Notes: generated from the letters alone by a model not told the origin. DNA of 64,000 nucleotides from Azospirillum thiophilum (GCF_001305595.1 NZ_CP012403.1:642501-706500); one strand, 5' to 3'; shown: positions 25,685-34,628, counted from the stretch's first letter. Translations and numbers: made by a program.

Positions 25685-26854
25685 TCAGCTCCTCCCCGTT
25701 CCGCCGGGGCCGGCTTCGGTCGGGCCGGCTGGGATCGTTGGCGCCCCGCGGCGGCGGAACAGCGCCTCGATCTGCGGCTTGAACAGGTTTTCCATGGCTC
25801 CGGCGAACAGGATGACCAGACCCTGGATGACCATCACCAGTTCGCGGTTGATCGTCGGATAGTCGAAGGACAGCTGGCCGCCGCCCTGCGCCAGGATGCC
25901 GAACAGCAGGGCCGCCAGGATGATCCCGACAGGATGGTTGCGCCCCATCAGCGCCACCGCGATGCCGACGAAGCCGACCCCGCCGGTGAAGTTCAGGATG
26001 ACGCGATGCTGCACCCCCAGGATCTCGTTGACGCCGACGAAGCCGGCCAGGGCACCGGAGATCAGCATGGCGATTATGATGTTCCGGGCGGGCGAGATGC
26101 CGGCATAGACCGCCGCCCGTTCGTTCCTCCCCACGGTCCGCAGCTCGTAGCCCCAGCGGGTCCGGCGCAGGAAGAGATGGAACAGGGCGCAGCAGGCCAG
26201 CGCCCACAGGAATGACAGGTTCAGGGGCGAGGCCGGGATGGCGATGCCGAACCAGCCGAGCGCCCGGTCCATCGACGGCAGCCAGACGCCGAGATCGAAC
26301 TCGCGGGTTTCCGGCGACTGGCTGCCGGGGCGGATCAGCACGTCCACCAGCAGCCAGGTCATCAGCGAGGCGGCGATGAAATTGAACATGATCGTCGTGA
26401 TGACGATGTGGCTGCCGCGCTTGGCCTGCAGCCAGGCCGGAATGAAGGCCCAGGCGGCTCCGAACAGTGCCGAGGCCAGCACCGCCAGCAAGGCCACCAC
26501 CGGCCAGGGCCAGCCGGTCAGCGCCAGCGCCACCAGCCCGGCGCCGAGCCCGCCCAGATAGGCCTGTCCCTCGCCGCCGATGTTGAAGAGTCCGCAATGG
26601 AAGGCGATGGCGACCGCCAATCCGGTGAAGATGTAGTCGGTGGCGTAGTAGAGGGTGTAGCCAATGGCCTCCGGGTAGCCCACCGCCTCCGTCAGCATCA
26701 GCGACAGCACGTCGACCGGATTCTCGCCGATGACCAGGATCACCAGCCCCGACAGCACGAAGGCCGCGACGAGGTTGAGGACCGGCAGCAGCGCATACCC
26801 GACCCAGCCCGGCACGGCGCCCGGCTGTCCCCTGACCGACCCGCTCAGAACCAC
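25685..26854 (-). CDS. ABC transporter permease, nucleoside (NupP) type
   Basis: The 389-residue membrane protein has the paired signatures HCGLFNIGGEGQAYLGGLGA and VGRNERAAVYAGISPARNII of the first permease of nucleoside/BMP-type ABC importers. A GTG start at 26854 is chosen because AGGAG lies six bases upstream; the frame extends to 26950 but those residues are not family-like. The C-terminal 40 residues are a charged Pro/Gly-rich tail. The partner ATPase and binding protein must lie outside the window or be shared. Confidence 0.88.
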   Translation of the reverse strand: MVLSGSVRGQPGAVPGWVGYALLPVLNLVAAFVLSGLVILVIGENPVDVLSLMLTEAVGYPEAIGYTLYYATDYIFTGLAVAIAFHCGLFNIGGEGQAYLGGLGAGLVALALTGWPWPVVALLAVLASALFGAAWAFIPAWLQAKRGSHIVITTIMFNFIAASLMTWLLVDVLIRPGSQSPETREFDLGVWLPSMDRALGWFGIAIPASPLNLSFLWALACCALFHLFLRRTRWGYELRTVGRNERAAVYAGISPARNIIIAMLISGALAGFVGVNEILGVQHRVILNFTGGVGFVGIAVALMGRNHPVGIILAALLFGILAQGGGQLSFDYPTINRELVMVIQGLVILFAGAMENLFKPQIEALFRRRGAPTIPAGPTEAGPGGTGRS

Positions 26855-27038
26855 CGGCGTCTCCTGTTCAACCCATGCCTGGAGTCTTAACCGGCAACCC
26901 CTGCGCTGACCAAGCATTTCGTCCGCAGGCGGATCGAGGCTGATCCCCAACTTAGAAGCATTACAAAAATCTTGCCGCGGCGCAGCAATCTGGCATGATC
27001 ATTACCCATACAAACTGTATGGCCATGGAGCACGCCCG

Positions 27039-27371
27039 ATGCCGCTCGACGTTCCGCAGACCTTCCGCCACCACGTCTTCTGCTGCGCCCAGCAGCGCCC
27101 GCCCGGCCATCCCCGCGGTAGCTGCGCCGCCAATGGCGCCCATCCGCTGTGGCAGCGGCTTGACCAGAAAATCCAGGGCAAGGGGCTGGCCGATATCGGC
27201 ATGGCGATGACGGGATGCCTCGGCTTCTGTTCCGCCGGTCCGCTGATGGTGGTCTATCCGGAAGGCATCTGGTATCGGCCCGAAACGCCGGAGGACATCG
27301 ACGAGATCGTCGACTCGCATCTGGTCAACGACGCGCCGGTGGAACGGCTGGTGATGGTGCTGACCCGGTGA
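27039..27371 (+). CDS. [2Fe-2S] thioredoxin-like ferredoxin
   Basis: The 110-residue protein has the cysteine pattern of (2Fe-2S) ferredoxins with a thioredoxin fold: Cys15/Cys16, Cys29, then Cys60 and Cys64 in MTGCLGFCSAGPLMVVYPEG. The C-terminal part reads WYRPETPEDIDEIVDSHL, typical of this family, ending the domain with a helix. It is a small cytoplasmic electron carrier or iron-sulphur protein of unknown partner. It is divergent from the ABC permeases. Confidence 0.88.
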   Translation: MPLDVPQTFRHHVFCCAQQRPPGHPRGSCAANGAHPLWQRLDQKIQGKGLADIGMAMTGCLGFCSAGPLMVVYPEGIWYRPETPEDIDEIVDSHLVNDAPVERLVMVLTR

Positions 27372-27502
27372 GGTGTCGGCTGACGATGCCCCCACCCCGC
27401 CGAAATTCCACGCCGGTCTGACCTGCGGTTGTGGCATTGGGACGCGATGGGGATTGCCCATAATGTGGGCATCTTCCGCCATTGCCGTCCCGATTCCCTG
27501 CC

Positions 27503-28417
27503 ATGACCGACGCCGAGACCGCCGATCTGCTGCCCGCCGAGGCCGATTCGGTTCCCTATGCCGTCGGCTGCTTCCTGATCGCCATCCTGCTGTTCGCGGC
27601 GATGGATACGCTGATCAAGGTCCTGACGGCCGATTACCCGGTGCCGCAGCTGATGTTCGTGCGCTCGCTGGTCGCCTTCCTGCTGGTGGGCGGCTATACG
27701 CTGGTGCGCGGCGGCGGGATTGCCGCGATGCGGACACGGCGGCCCTGGGGCCATGTCTGGCGCGCCTTCGCCGGCCTGATCTCGATGGGCTGCTTCTTCT
27801 ATGCCTTCAGGGAACTGCCGCTCGCCGACGTCTATGTGCTGAGCTTCGCCGGTCCGCTGTTCATCACTGCGCTGTCGGCCCCGCTGCTGGGCGAGCCGGT
27901 GGGCTGGCGCCGCTGGGCCGCCGTTGTCGTGGGATTCGGCGGTGTGGTGGTGATGGCGCAGCCATCGGCCGGGGCGCCGCTGGTGCCGGTGCTGGTCGGG
28001 CTGGTCGCCGCGCTGTTCTATGCCCTGGCGGCGCTGGCGGTGCGTGGCCTGTCGCGGACCGAGACCAGCGCATCGATCGTGCTTTATCTCCTGTTGACGA
28101 CGACGGTGGTCAGCGGCGCGCTCGCGGTCCCGGTCTGGACGGCGCCGACCGCCTTCGGATTGGGGCTGATGTCGCTGGTGGGGGTGCTGGGCGCCGGGGC
28201 CCAGGTTCTGCTGACCCAGGCCTTCCGCCGGGCACCGCCGGCGGTGGTGGCGCCGTTCGAATATACCGGCATGGTGTGGGCCAGCCTGTTCGGCTGGCTG
28301 GTGTTCGGCGACCTGCCGACGGTGCCGGTGCTGGTCGGTGCCATGGTCATCATCGGCAGCGGCCTCTATATCCTGCATCGTGAAACGATGATGGCACGCC
28401 GCCGGCTGGGTTCTTGA
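27503..28417 (+). CDS. EamA/DMT-family transporter
   Basis: The 304-residue protein has ten predicted hydrophobic helices in two repeats, the drug/metabolite transporter layout. The first repeat contains FAAMDTLIKVLTADYPVPQLM and the second VAPFEYTGMVWASLFGW. It resembles S-adenosylmethionine/RhaT-like EamA exporters or importers, but its substrate cannot be told. The ATG at 27503 is preferred over a TTG seven codons earlier. Confidence 0.88.
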   Translation: MTDAETADLLPAEADSVPYAVGCFLIAILLFAAMDTLIKVLTADYPVPQLMFVRSLVAFLLVGGYTLVRGGGIAAMRTRRPWGHVWRAFAGLISMGCFFYAFRELPLADVYVLSFAGPLFITALSAPLLGEPVGWRRWAAVVVGFGGVVVMAQPSAGAPLVPVLVGLVAALFYALAALAVRGLSRTETSASIVLYLLLTTTVVSGALAVPVWTAPTAFGLGLMSLVGVLGAGAQVLLTQAFRRAPPAVVAPFEYTGMVWASLFGWLVFGDLPTVPVLVGAMVIIGSGLYILHRETMMARRRLGS

Positions 28418-28456
28418 CAACAGGCGCTTGGCGGCGACACTCTCGCCGCTCGTTCA

Positions 28457-28551
28457 CGGCTGGGGTGCCTGTGCCGACGCATGCTGTGCGGACGCATGGG
28501 CTGAGACACACCCATCGAACCTGATCCGGGTCATGCCGGCGAAGGGAGCCG
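28457..28551 (+). promoter_or_regulatory. TPP (THI-box) riboswitch
   Basis: The conserved thiamin pyrophosphate aptamer blocks are all present in order: CTGGGGTGCC at 28460-28469, GGGCTGAGA at 28498-28506, ACCC then GAACCTGATCCGGGTCATGC at 28517-28536, and CGAAGGGA at 28540-28547. P1 can form between CGGCT (28457-28461) and AGCCG (28547-28551). The segment CCTCCGCG at 28577-28584 could pair with the ribosome-site region CGCGTAGGGAG (28602-28612), which would give translational control. It precedes the ABC transporter binding-protein gene at 28622, so this transporter should be repressed by TPP. Confidence 0.93.
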
Positions 28552-28621
28552 ACCGGATCCGCAAGGCGGCTCCGTTCCTCCGCGTCGCCACGCTGCCGGC
28601 GCGCGTAGGGAGTTACAGGTC

Positions 28622-29773
28622 ATGCGGCGCACGCTTTCCCTTCTGATCGGCCTGCTGGCGGCCACGTCGGCGCTGGCATCCTTCGGTGCATTCCCCGGCG
28701 CCCGGGCCGACGACGCCCTGTCCTTTCCGGTGCTGGTGCCGCTGACCGGCTTCCTGTCGCTGGAGGGCACCAGCCAGCGCAACGGCGCGGTGCTGGCGCT
28801 GAAGCAGACCCCGGCCGGCATCGCCATCGCATCCGAGGTGGTCGACACCGGCACCTCGCCGGAAGCGGCGGTGACGGCGCTGGAGCGTGCGGCCGGCAGC
28901 GGCAGGGTGGGCGCGGTCGCTGCCAGCATGCTCGGCACCCAGATGCTGGCGATGCTGCCGCTGGCGCAGGAGCTGAAGCTTCCGCTGGTCACCGTCTCCG
29001 GCACCGCATCGATCACCGAGCAGGGCAACCCCTGGGTCTTCCGATTCTTCCCCGGCGACGCGGTGACCAAATCCGCCCATGCCCGCTATGTGGTGGAGGA
29101 GTTGGGCAAGCGGCAGCCCGCCGTCATCTACCAGACCACCGCCTATGGCCAGAGCGGCAAGGCGCATCTCGACGCCGCCTTCAAGGCGCTGGGCGTCACC
29201 CCGGTGTTCGAGGAGGGGGTGGACCCAGCCGCCAAGGATCTGCTGCCGGTGCTGACCAAGGCGCTGGCCGCCAAGCCCGACGTGCTGGTGCTGCACCTGC
29301 ATTCCGGCCCGACCGCGCTGCTGCTGAAGCAGGCGGCGTCCAGCGGTGTGACGGTGCCGATCGTCGCCGGCTCCGCCATGCACCAGCCGAGCACCGCGGC
29401 CCTGCTGGAGCCGGCGGAGCTGAAGGGCGTCTGCGCCGAGACGGCGGCTTCGCCGGTTTCCGGCGGCACACCGGAGGTCGAGGCCTTCACCGACGCCTAC
29501 CGCGCCGCCTTCGGCAAGGAGCCGGACGCCTTCGCGCTCGGCCAGTATGACGGCATGACCATGGTGCTGGAGGCGGTGAAGGCCGGCGCCCGCAGCCCCG
29601 ACGCCATCCGCAAGGCGCTGGCGGCCGGGACCTTCCAGGGCCTCGCCATGACCTACCGGTCGGACGGCAAGGGCAACATGGCCCATTCCGCCGTCATCGT
29701 CTGCTATGACGGGACCAGCCGCGTGCCGGCGCTGGTGAAGCGCTACGACGACCCGACGCTTGCGGCGAAGTGA
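28622..29773 (+). CDS. ABC transporter substrate-binding protein, branched-chain amino acid (HAAT) type, TPP-riboswitch controlled
   Basis: The 383-residue periplasmic protein has a signal peptide of about 29 residues ending ARA and a type I binding-protein fold (VLVPLTGFLSLEGTSQRNGA, YQTTAYGQSGKAHLDAAF, GQYDGMTMVLEAVKAG). It resembles LivK-like proteins. A TAGGGAG ribosome site stands nine bases before the ATG and is a likely target of the TPP riboswitch immediately upstream. By regulation the ligand should be thiamin, a thiamin precursor or a related compound, although the protein family is usually associated with amino acids or short amides. Confidence 0.9.
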   Translation: MRRTLSLLIGLLAATSALASFGAFPGARADDALSFPVLVPLTGFLSLEGTSQRNGAVLALKQTPAGIAIASEVVDTGTSPEAAVTALERAAGSGRVGAVAASMLGTQMLAMLPLAQELKLPLVTVSGTASITEQGNPWVFRFFPGDAVTKSAHARYVVEELGKRQPAVIYQTTAYGQSGKAHLDAAFKALGVTPVFEEGVDPAAKDLLPVLTKALAAKPDVLVLHLHSGPTALLLKQAASSGVTVPIVAGSAMHQPSTAALLEPAELKGVCAETAASPVSGGTPEVEAFTDAYRAAFGKEPDAFALGQYDGMTMVLEAVKAGARSPDAIRKALAAGTFQGLAMTYRSDGKGNMAHSAVIVCYDGTSRVPALVKRYDDPTLAAK

Positions 29774-29776
29774 CGG

Positions 29777-30649
29777 ATGGCGGCGCTTCAACTGCTGGTC
29801 AACGGCTTGGCGCTGGGGGCGGCCTACGCCCTGGTGGCGCTCGGATTCGTTCTGGTGCTGAACGCCACCTCGGCGGTGAATTTCGCCCAGGGCGACCTCG
29901 TGATGGCCGGCGGCCTGCTGGCGGTGGCGCTCGCGCCGCTCATTCCTCTTCCGGGCATCGTGCTGTTGCCGGCGGTGCTGGTCCTGATGGCAGGGCTCGG
30001 GCTGCTGCTGGCGCTGGCGGCCTATCTGCCGCTGCGGCGCCGGCCGCCGGTGTCGGTCTTCATCAGCACCATCGCCGTCGGCATCATCCTGCAGAACGGC
30101 GCCGCCATCCTGTTCGGGCCGGAGCCGCGCGCCGCCCCGCCGCTGATCGTCGACGACACTCTCCATGTCGGCGGGCTGGCGCTGCCGGTGCAATCGCTCG
30201 CCATCATCGCGGTGGCGGCGCTGCTGATCGGTGCGCAGCAATGGGTGTTCGCCCGCACCCAGCTCGGCCGCCGGCTGCGGGCGACGGCGCAGGATCCGGA
30301 GATGGCGCGCGCCTGCGGTGTGCCGGTCACCGCGATGATCCTGGTGACCTTCGCCATCGCCGCCGCCTGCGCCGGGGCGGCCGGGCTGCTGCTCGCCAAC
30401 CGCTATTTCGTCACCCCGACATCGGGCGGTGACCTGATCCTCAAGGCCTACATCGCGGTGACGATCGGCGGCTGGGGGTCGGTGCCCGGCGCGGTGGTGG
30501 GGGCGCTGCTGATCGCACTGTTCGAGGTGGGGGTGTCGTCGGTGCTGTCCTACCCGGTGGCGCTGGGGGCGCTGTACCTGACGCTGCTGGCGATCCTGGT
30601 TCTGCGGCCGCAAGGGCTGTTCGGCGAAGCGGTGCGGCGCCGTGGGTGA
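29777..30649 (+). CDS. ABC transporter permease, LivH type
   Basis: The 290-residue inner-membrane protein has the LivH features LALGAAYALVALGFVLVLNA, VNFAQGDLVMAGGL and, near the end, IAVTIGGWGSVPGAVVGALL. It starts three bases after the binding-protein stop and overlaps the next gene by eight bases, so it is in the TPP-controlled operon. It forms the channel with the permease half of the following fusion protein. Confidence 0.93.
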   Translation: MAALQLLVNGLALGAAYALVALGFVLVLNATSAVNFAQGDLVMAGGLLAVALAPLIPLPGIVLLPAVLVLMAGLGLLLALAAYLPLRRRPPVSVFISTIAVGIILQNGAAILFGPEPRAAPPLIVDDTLHVGGLALPVQSLAIIAVAALLIGAQQWVFARTQLGRRLRATAQDPEMARACGVPVTAMILVTFAIAAACAGAAGLLLANRYFVTPTSGGDLILKAYIAVTIGGWGSVPGAVVGALLIALFEVGVSSVLSYPVALGALYLTLLAILVLRPQGLFGEAVRRRG

Positions 30650-32390
30650 GAGGCGCTTCCCTCGCTGGAGAGGGGCGGATGCCGTGTTGTCCGCGGCTGC
30701 CCTCGCCCTGCTGATCTATGCGTTCGCTTTCGCAACTCCCTACGGCCTGCGCGTCCTCACCGTCGCCGGGGTCTATGCGCTGGCCGGCTTCGGTTTCCAG
30801 ATCGTCTTCGGGCTGGGCGGGGCGCTGTCGCTGGCGCAGGGCGCCTTCTTCGGCGTGGGCGCCTATGTCACGGGCATCCTCGGCAGCCGCTACGGGCTGG
30901 GCTTCGAGGCGACCTTTCCGCTGTCGCTGCTGGTGCCGCTGGCAGTGGCTCTGCCGGTCGGGCTGGCGGTGCTGCGGCTGGAGTCGCACTATTTCGCGCT
31001 GGCGACGCTGGGGATCGCGCAGGTGCTGCATCTGCTGGCGGTCAATCTGCCGGAGCTGACCGGCGGCGCAAACGGGCTGGCCGGGGTGCCGGGGGTGGTG
31101 CTGTTCGGCTGGGCGGTGCCGCGCGGGCTGCCGATGGCGGCGCTGGTCTGGGGATTGGTGGCGCTGGGCGGGCTGGCCGGCTGGCGGCTGACGCGCGGCC
31201 GGCTCGGCCGGTCGCTGGAGACCCTGCGCGACGACCCGCTGGCGGCAGCGACGCTCGGGCTCGACGTCGGCCGGCTGCGGCTGACCGCCTTCGGCATCAG
31301 CGCATCGTTCGCCGGGGCCGCCGGGGCGCTGGCGGTGCACACCCAGCGCGTCGTCTCGCCGGAGGTGCTGGAATTCCCGGTGATGGTCTCGATCCTCACC
31401 ATCGCCATCGTCGGCGGGCGCGGACGGATGGCCGGGGCGGTGCTGGGGGCCGTGCTGCTGCTGCATCTGCCGGAATGGTTCCGCTTCCTGGAGCGCGGCT
31501 ATCTGGTGGTCTACGGCATGGCCCTGCTGCTGACCGTGCTGCTGGCGCCGGATGGACTGACCGGCCTGATCGACCGCGCAGTCCATTTCCGCCTGACCGG
31601 TCGCCGTCCGCGCCCGCTGCCCGCCGCGCAGGAGCCGCCGCGGGCCTCGATCCTGGAATGTGGCCCGGCAGGTGGCATGACCGTGGACGGGCTGGAGAAA
31701 TCCTTCGGTGGCGTGCGTGCGGTGGACGGCGTCTCGTTCGACCTGCCGCCGGGCGGCATCACCGGCCTGATCGGCCCCAACGGATCGGGCAAGACCACCG
31801 TCATCAACCTGCTGTCCGGGCTGGAGCGGCCGGACGGCGGGCGGGTGCTGCTTGCCGGCCGCGACATGACCGGCGCCCGTGCCGACCGACTGGCCCGCGC
31901 CGGGCTGGCCCGCAGCTTCCAGGCGGCGACGCTGCCGCAGGGCGTCGGCGTGCTGGAGGCGGTGGCCGCCGCCCGCCTCGCCATCGACCCAGACATCGAA
32001 ACGGCGGAGGCGCATGCGCGGTGGGCGCTCGACCGGCTCGGCGTCGGCGATCTTGCCGGCCGCTTCTGCGACGGGTTGCCGGCGGCTTTGCGGCGGCGGG
32101 TGGAACTGGCCCGGGCAGTGGTCCGCCGCCCGGCGGTGCTGCTGCTGGACGAACCGGCAGCCGGCCTGACCGACGGCGAGAAGGCGGAATTGGCCGCCCT
32201 GCTGCGCGAGTTGGCGGGCGAGGGGATGGCGATCCTGCTGGTGGAGCACGACATGGGCTTCCTGCTGCCACTGGCCGGCCGCGTGCTGTGCCTCGACCGT
32301 GGATGGGTGATCTATGACGGCCCGGCCGACGGCGTGCGCCGGGACGCCGCGGTGGTCGCCGCCTATCTCGGCCCGGCGAGGCCGGCATGA
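30642..32390 (+). CDS. ABC transporter permease-ATPase fusion (LivM-LivG type)
   Basis: The 582-residue protein joins a LivM-type permease (residues about 1-330, with AGFGFQIVFGLGGALSLAQG) to a LivG-type ATPase (from about residue 346). Walker A GPNGSGKTT is at 378-386 and Walker B LLLLDEPAAGL near 500, followed by VEHDMGFL. The ABC signature, normally LSYGEQR-like, reads GLPAALRRRVELARA (about 478-492) and is degenerate. The GTG start at 30642 overlaps livH by eight bases and the stop overlaps livF by four. Fused versions are known in this transporter class; the changed signature is unusual. Confidence 0.92.
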   Translation: MGERRFPRWRGADAVLSAAALALLIYAFAFATPYGLRVLTVAGVYALAGFGFQIVFGLGGALSLAQGAFFGVGAYVTGILGSRYGLGFEATFPLSLLVPLAVALPVGLAVLRLESHYFALATLGIAQVLHLLAVNLPELTGGANGLAGVPGVVLFGWAVPRGLPMAALVWGLVALGGLAGWRLTRGRLGRSLETLRDDPLAAATLGLDVGRLRLTAFGISASFAGAAGALAVHTQRVVSPEVLEFPVMVSILTIAIVGGRGRMAGAVLGAVLLLHLPEWFRFLERGYLVVYGMALLLTVLLAPDGLTGLIDRAVHFRLTGRRPRPLPAAQEPPRASILECGPAGGMTVDGLEKSFGGVRAVDGVSFDLPPGGITGLIGPNGSGKTTVINLLSGLERPDGGRVLLAGRDMTGARADRLARAGLARSFQAATLPQGVGVLEAVAAARLAIDPDIETAEAHARWALDRLGVGDLAGRFCDGLPAALRRRVELARAVVRRPAVLLLDEPAAGLTDGEKAELAALLRELAGEGMAILLVEHDMGFLLPLAGRVLCLDRGWVIYDGPADGVRRDAAVVAAYLGPARPA

Positions 32391-33088
32391 ACGCGCTGCT
32401 GTCCATCCGCGGCCTGAGCGCCGGCTATGGCGGGTCGCTTGCGCTCGACGACGTGTCGCTGACCCTTGCCGCGGGGGAGACGGTGGCCTTGCTCGGCGCA
32501 AACGGGGCCGGGAAGTCCACCTTGTTGAAGGCTTTGCTCGGCCTCGTCCCGGCGCGGGGGGAGCTGCGCTTCGACGGCGACGACCTTGCCGGGCTGGCGA
32601 CGGAGGCACGGGTGCGCCGTGGCATCGGCTATGTTCCGGAGGGGCGGCGGGTCTTTCCCGGCATGAGCGTGCGCGACAATCTGGAGGTCGCCGGACTGGC
32701 CGCCGCCCGCGACCGCGCGCAGGATGTCGAGCGCGTCTTCGCCCTGTTCCCCGACCTCGCCCGCAAGAGCGGGGAAGGCGCCTGGCGCCTGTCCGGCGGC
32801 CAGCAGCAGATGCTGAGCCTGGGCCGTGCGCTGATGGGGCGGCCGCGCCTGCTTCTGCTCGACGAACCGTCGCTCGGCCTGTCGCCCAAGCTGGCCGACG
32901 AGGTCTTCGCCGCCGTCCGCCGCATCGCCGCCCACGGAACCGCCGTGCTGCTCGCCGAACAAAGCGCCGCCCGTGCCCTCTCCATCGCTCCGCGCGCTAT
33001 CCTGCTGCGGCTGGGTCGTGTGGTGGCGGACGGTCCGGCGGCCGGCCTCTCGGAGGAGACGGTGCGGGACGCGTTCTTCGGAGGATAG
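32387..33088 (+). CDS. ABC transporter ATP-binding protein, LivF type
   Basis: The 233-residue ATPase has Walker A GANGAGKST (residues about 37-45), a normal signature LSGGQQQM (about 136), Walker B LLLLDEPSLGLSP and the LivF-typical GIGYVPEGRRVFPGMSV segment. It overlaps the fusion gene by the ATGA junction. With one canonical and one degenerate signature in the ATPase pair, the importer may have asymmetric ATP sites. It is the last gene of the TPP-controlled operon. Confidence 0.94.
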   Translation: MNALLSIRGLSAGYGGSLALDDVSLTLAAGETVALLGANGAGKSTLLKALLGLVPARGELRFDGDDLAGLATEARVRRGIGYVPEGRRVFPGMSVRDNLEVAGLAAARDRAQDVERVFALFPDLARKSGEGAWRLSGGQQQMLSLGRALMGRPRLLLLDEPSLGLSPKLADEVFAAVRRIAAHGTAVLLAEQSAARALSIAPRAILLRLGRVVADGPAAGLSEETVRDAFFGG

Positions 33089-33199
33089 GGGGCTCCCCTG
33101 CGTGCTCTGCGCAACAGGTGATGGCTTCCGGCAACGGTGCGGGCGGTTGCGCTTGCGGATGGCGGCGGGCGCGGATAGCTTCGCCGCCACAACCATACT

Positions 33200-34573
33200 A
33201 TGGACTACCTCGTCATGACCGCCCGCTTCGCCGCTTCGCTGTCCGCGCTTCTCCTGCTGGGGGTGGCGCCGGTTCCGGCGATGGCCGAGCTGGTGCCGGT
33301 CGAGCCGAACATCCCCCCCGCCGCCTATTACGGCCTGCCCCCGCCGGAGGCCGAGGTGGTGATCCCCGGCGCCCCGGCGCAGGGCGCGGCCAATCCCGCC
33401 GCCAAGCCTGCTGATGCTGCCGCCGCCAATCCCGCCGACAAGCCCGATGGGCCGGGGGAGCTGATCGAAAGCTGGGACGGCGGGGCCGCCAAGAAGAAGG
33501 ACGGCAGCTTCGCCTATTGCGTGGTGGAGGGCGAGTTCACCTCGGGCCATGTGCTGATGATCGCCCGCAGCCCGAAGGGGGAGACCAACATCGGCATCGG
33601 CATTCCGGGCGCCGACCTGCCCAAGGGTGGCGAATGGCCGGTGACCGTCGAGGTCGACAAGAAGCTGAAGCGCGAGCGGGTCGCCATTGCCTCGCAGCCG
33701 GACATGCTGGTGGTCTCCAACGGCAGGGACGAGGAACTGGTCGGCGCCCTGATGAGCGGGAACGAACTGGTGGTCTCCTCCGCCTCCGACCGCATCGCCT
33801 TCAAGCTCAGCGGAACGAAGAAGGTGTTGGGCGACCTGAAGACCTGCGTCGACAAGAGCGGCAACGTCCCGCCGATCAAGGTCGCCGCCGGCCGCCCGGC
33901 GGAAAAGCCGGCGGAGAAGAAGGATCGCCTGCCGGAGGGGCTGGACAGCCTGCTGACCGCCGCCGGAATCCATGATGCCGAACTGGTGCCGATGGACAAG
34001 CTGCCGCCCGAACGGCGCCCGGCCGACGTCGCCTGGCGCTTCGGCCCCATCGTCGGCGGAATCCGCGAACGCGCGGTGGGCGAGGGCTCGAAGCTCGATG
34101 AATTGTCGGACAGCTTCGCCGACGCCATGAAGCAGCGCTGCGAGGGCACGGCCACCGTCGCGCTCGATCCGCCCGAACAGGCCGGTTCCGTCTGGATCCG
34201 CACCGGCTCGGTCGACTGCGCCATGCCGCAGGGCAAGCTGCACGTCACGCTCAATTTCCTGCTGTCGCAGCGCCGGCTGTTCACCGTCCTGTTCCACGAG
34301 GCGGCCGAGCAGGACGTGCAACTGGCCGACAAGGTGCGCGAGAACCTGGCGCAGGTGCTGCGCCGCGCCGGCACTGCCGCGCCGGCCCTCGCCCCGGCGG
34401 ACGGCGCGGCCTCCCCGACCACTCCCCCATCCGTCCCCCCCTCCGCCGATGCGGCACCGGCCAGCCCGCCGCCCGCCGCGCCGGCTGCTCCCTCCAACCC
34501 GGCCCCGGCTCCGGCCCCGGCAGCTCCGGCAGCGGTGAAGCCGCAGACAAAGCCGCAACCGGCCAAGCCCTGA
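33200..34573 (+). CDS. periplasmic protein of unknown function with Pro/Ala-rich tail
   Basis: The 457-residue protein has a signal peptide (FAASLSALLLLGVAPVPAMA). An Ala/Pro/Lys-rich linker (about residues 40-85) leads to a domain around residues 95-220 (SFAYCVVEGEFTSGHVLMIA) that resembles invasion-associated IalB-like proteins in pattern. A second region (about 240-395) follows, then a tail of about 60 residues made of Ala, Pro, Ser and Lys. ATG at 33200 or at 33215 could start it. It lies between the Liv operon and a ClC channel with no clear functional tie. I do not recognise a family with certainty. Confidence 0.75.
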   Translation: MDYLVMTARFAASLSALLLLGVAPVPAMAELVPVEPNIPPAAYYGLPPPEAEVVIPGAPAQGAANPAAKPADAAAANPADKPDGPGELIESWDGGAAKKKDGSFAYCVVEGEFTSGHVLMIARSPKGETNIGIGIPGADLPKGGEWPVTVEVDKKLKRERVAIASQPDMLVVSNGRDEELVGALMSGNELVVSSASDRIAFKLSGTKKVLGDLKTCVDKSGNVPPIKVAAGRPAEKPAEKKDRLPEGLDSLLTAAGIHDAELVPMDKLPPERRPADVAWRFGPIVGGIRERAVGEGSKLDELSDSFADAMKQRCEGTATVALDPPEQAGSVWIRTGSVDCAMPQGKLHVTLNFLLSQRRLFTVLFHEAAEQDVQLADKVRENLAQVLRRAGTAAPALAPADGAASPTTPPSVPPSADAAPASPPPAAPAAPSNPAPAPAPAAPAAVKPQTKPQPAKP

Positions 34574-34583
34574 CGGAACCCAC

Positions 34584-34617
34584 GCCCTTCCGGTCCATTG
34601 TCCTTGGACGGAAGGGC
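34584..34617 (+). terminator. hairpin between the periplasmic protein and the ClC gene
   Basis: The arms GCCCTTCCGGTCC (34584-34596) and GGACGGAAGGGC (34606-34617) pair with one bulged base around a nine-base loop. No T run follows, so it is a weak terminator candidate. The right arm contains GGAAGGG, the only purine-rich site near the ClC start, so the hairpin might instead mask that ribosome site. Confidence 0.45.
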
Positions 34618-34628
34618 CATCAACGCGC

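Noticed and set aside
30441..32609. 722-codon minus-strand frame opposite the LivM-LivG fusion
   Set aside because: The fusion protein on the plus strand carries Walker motifs and LivM helices; the minus frame has none.
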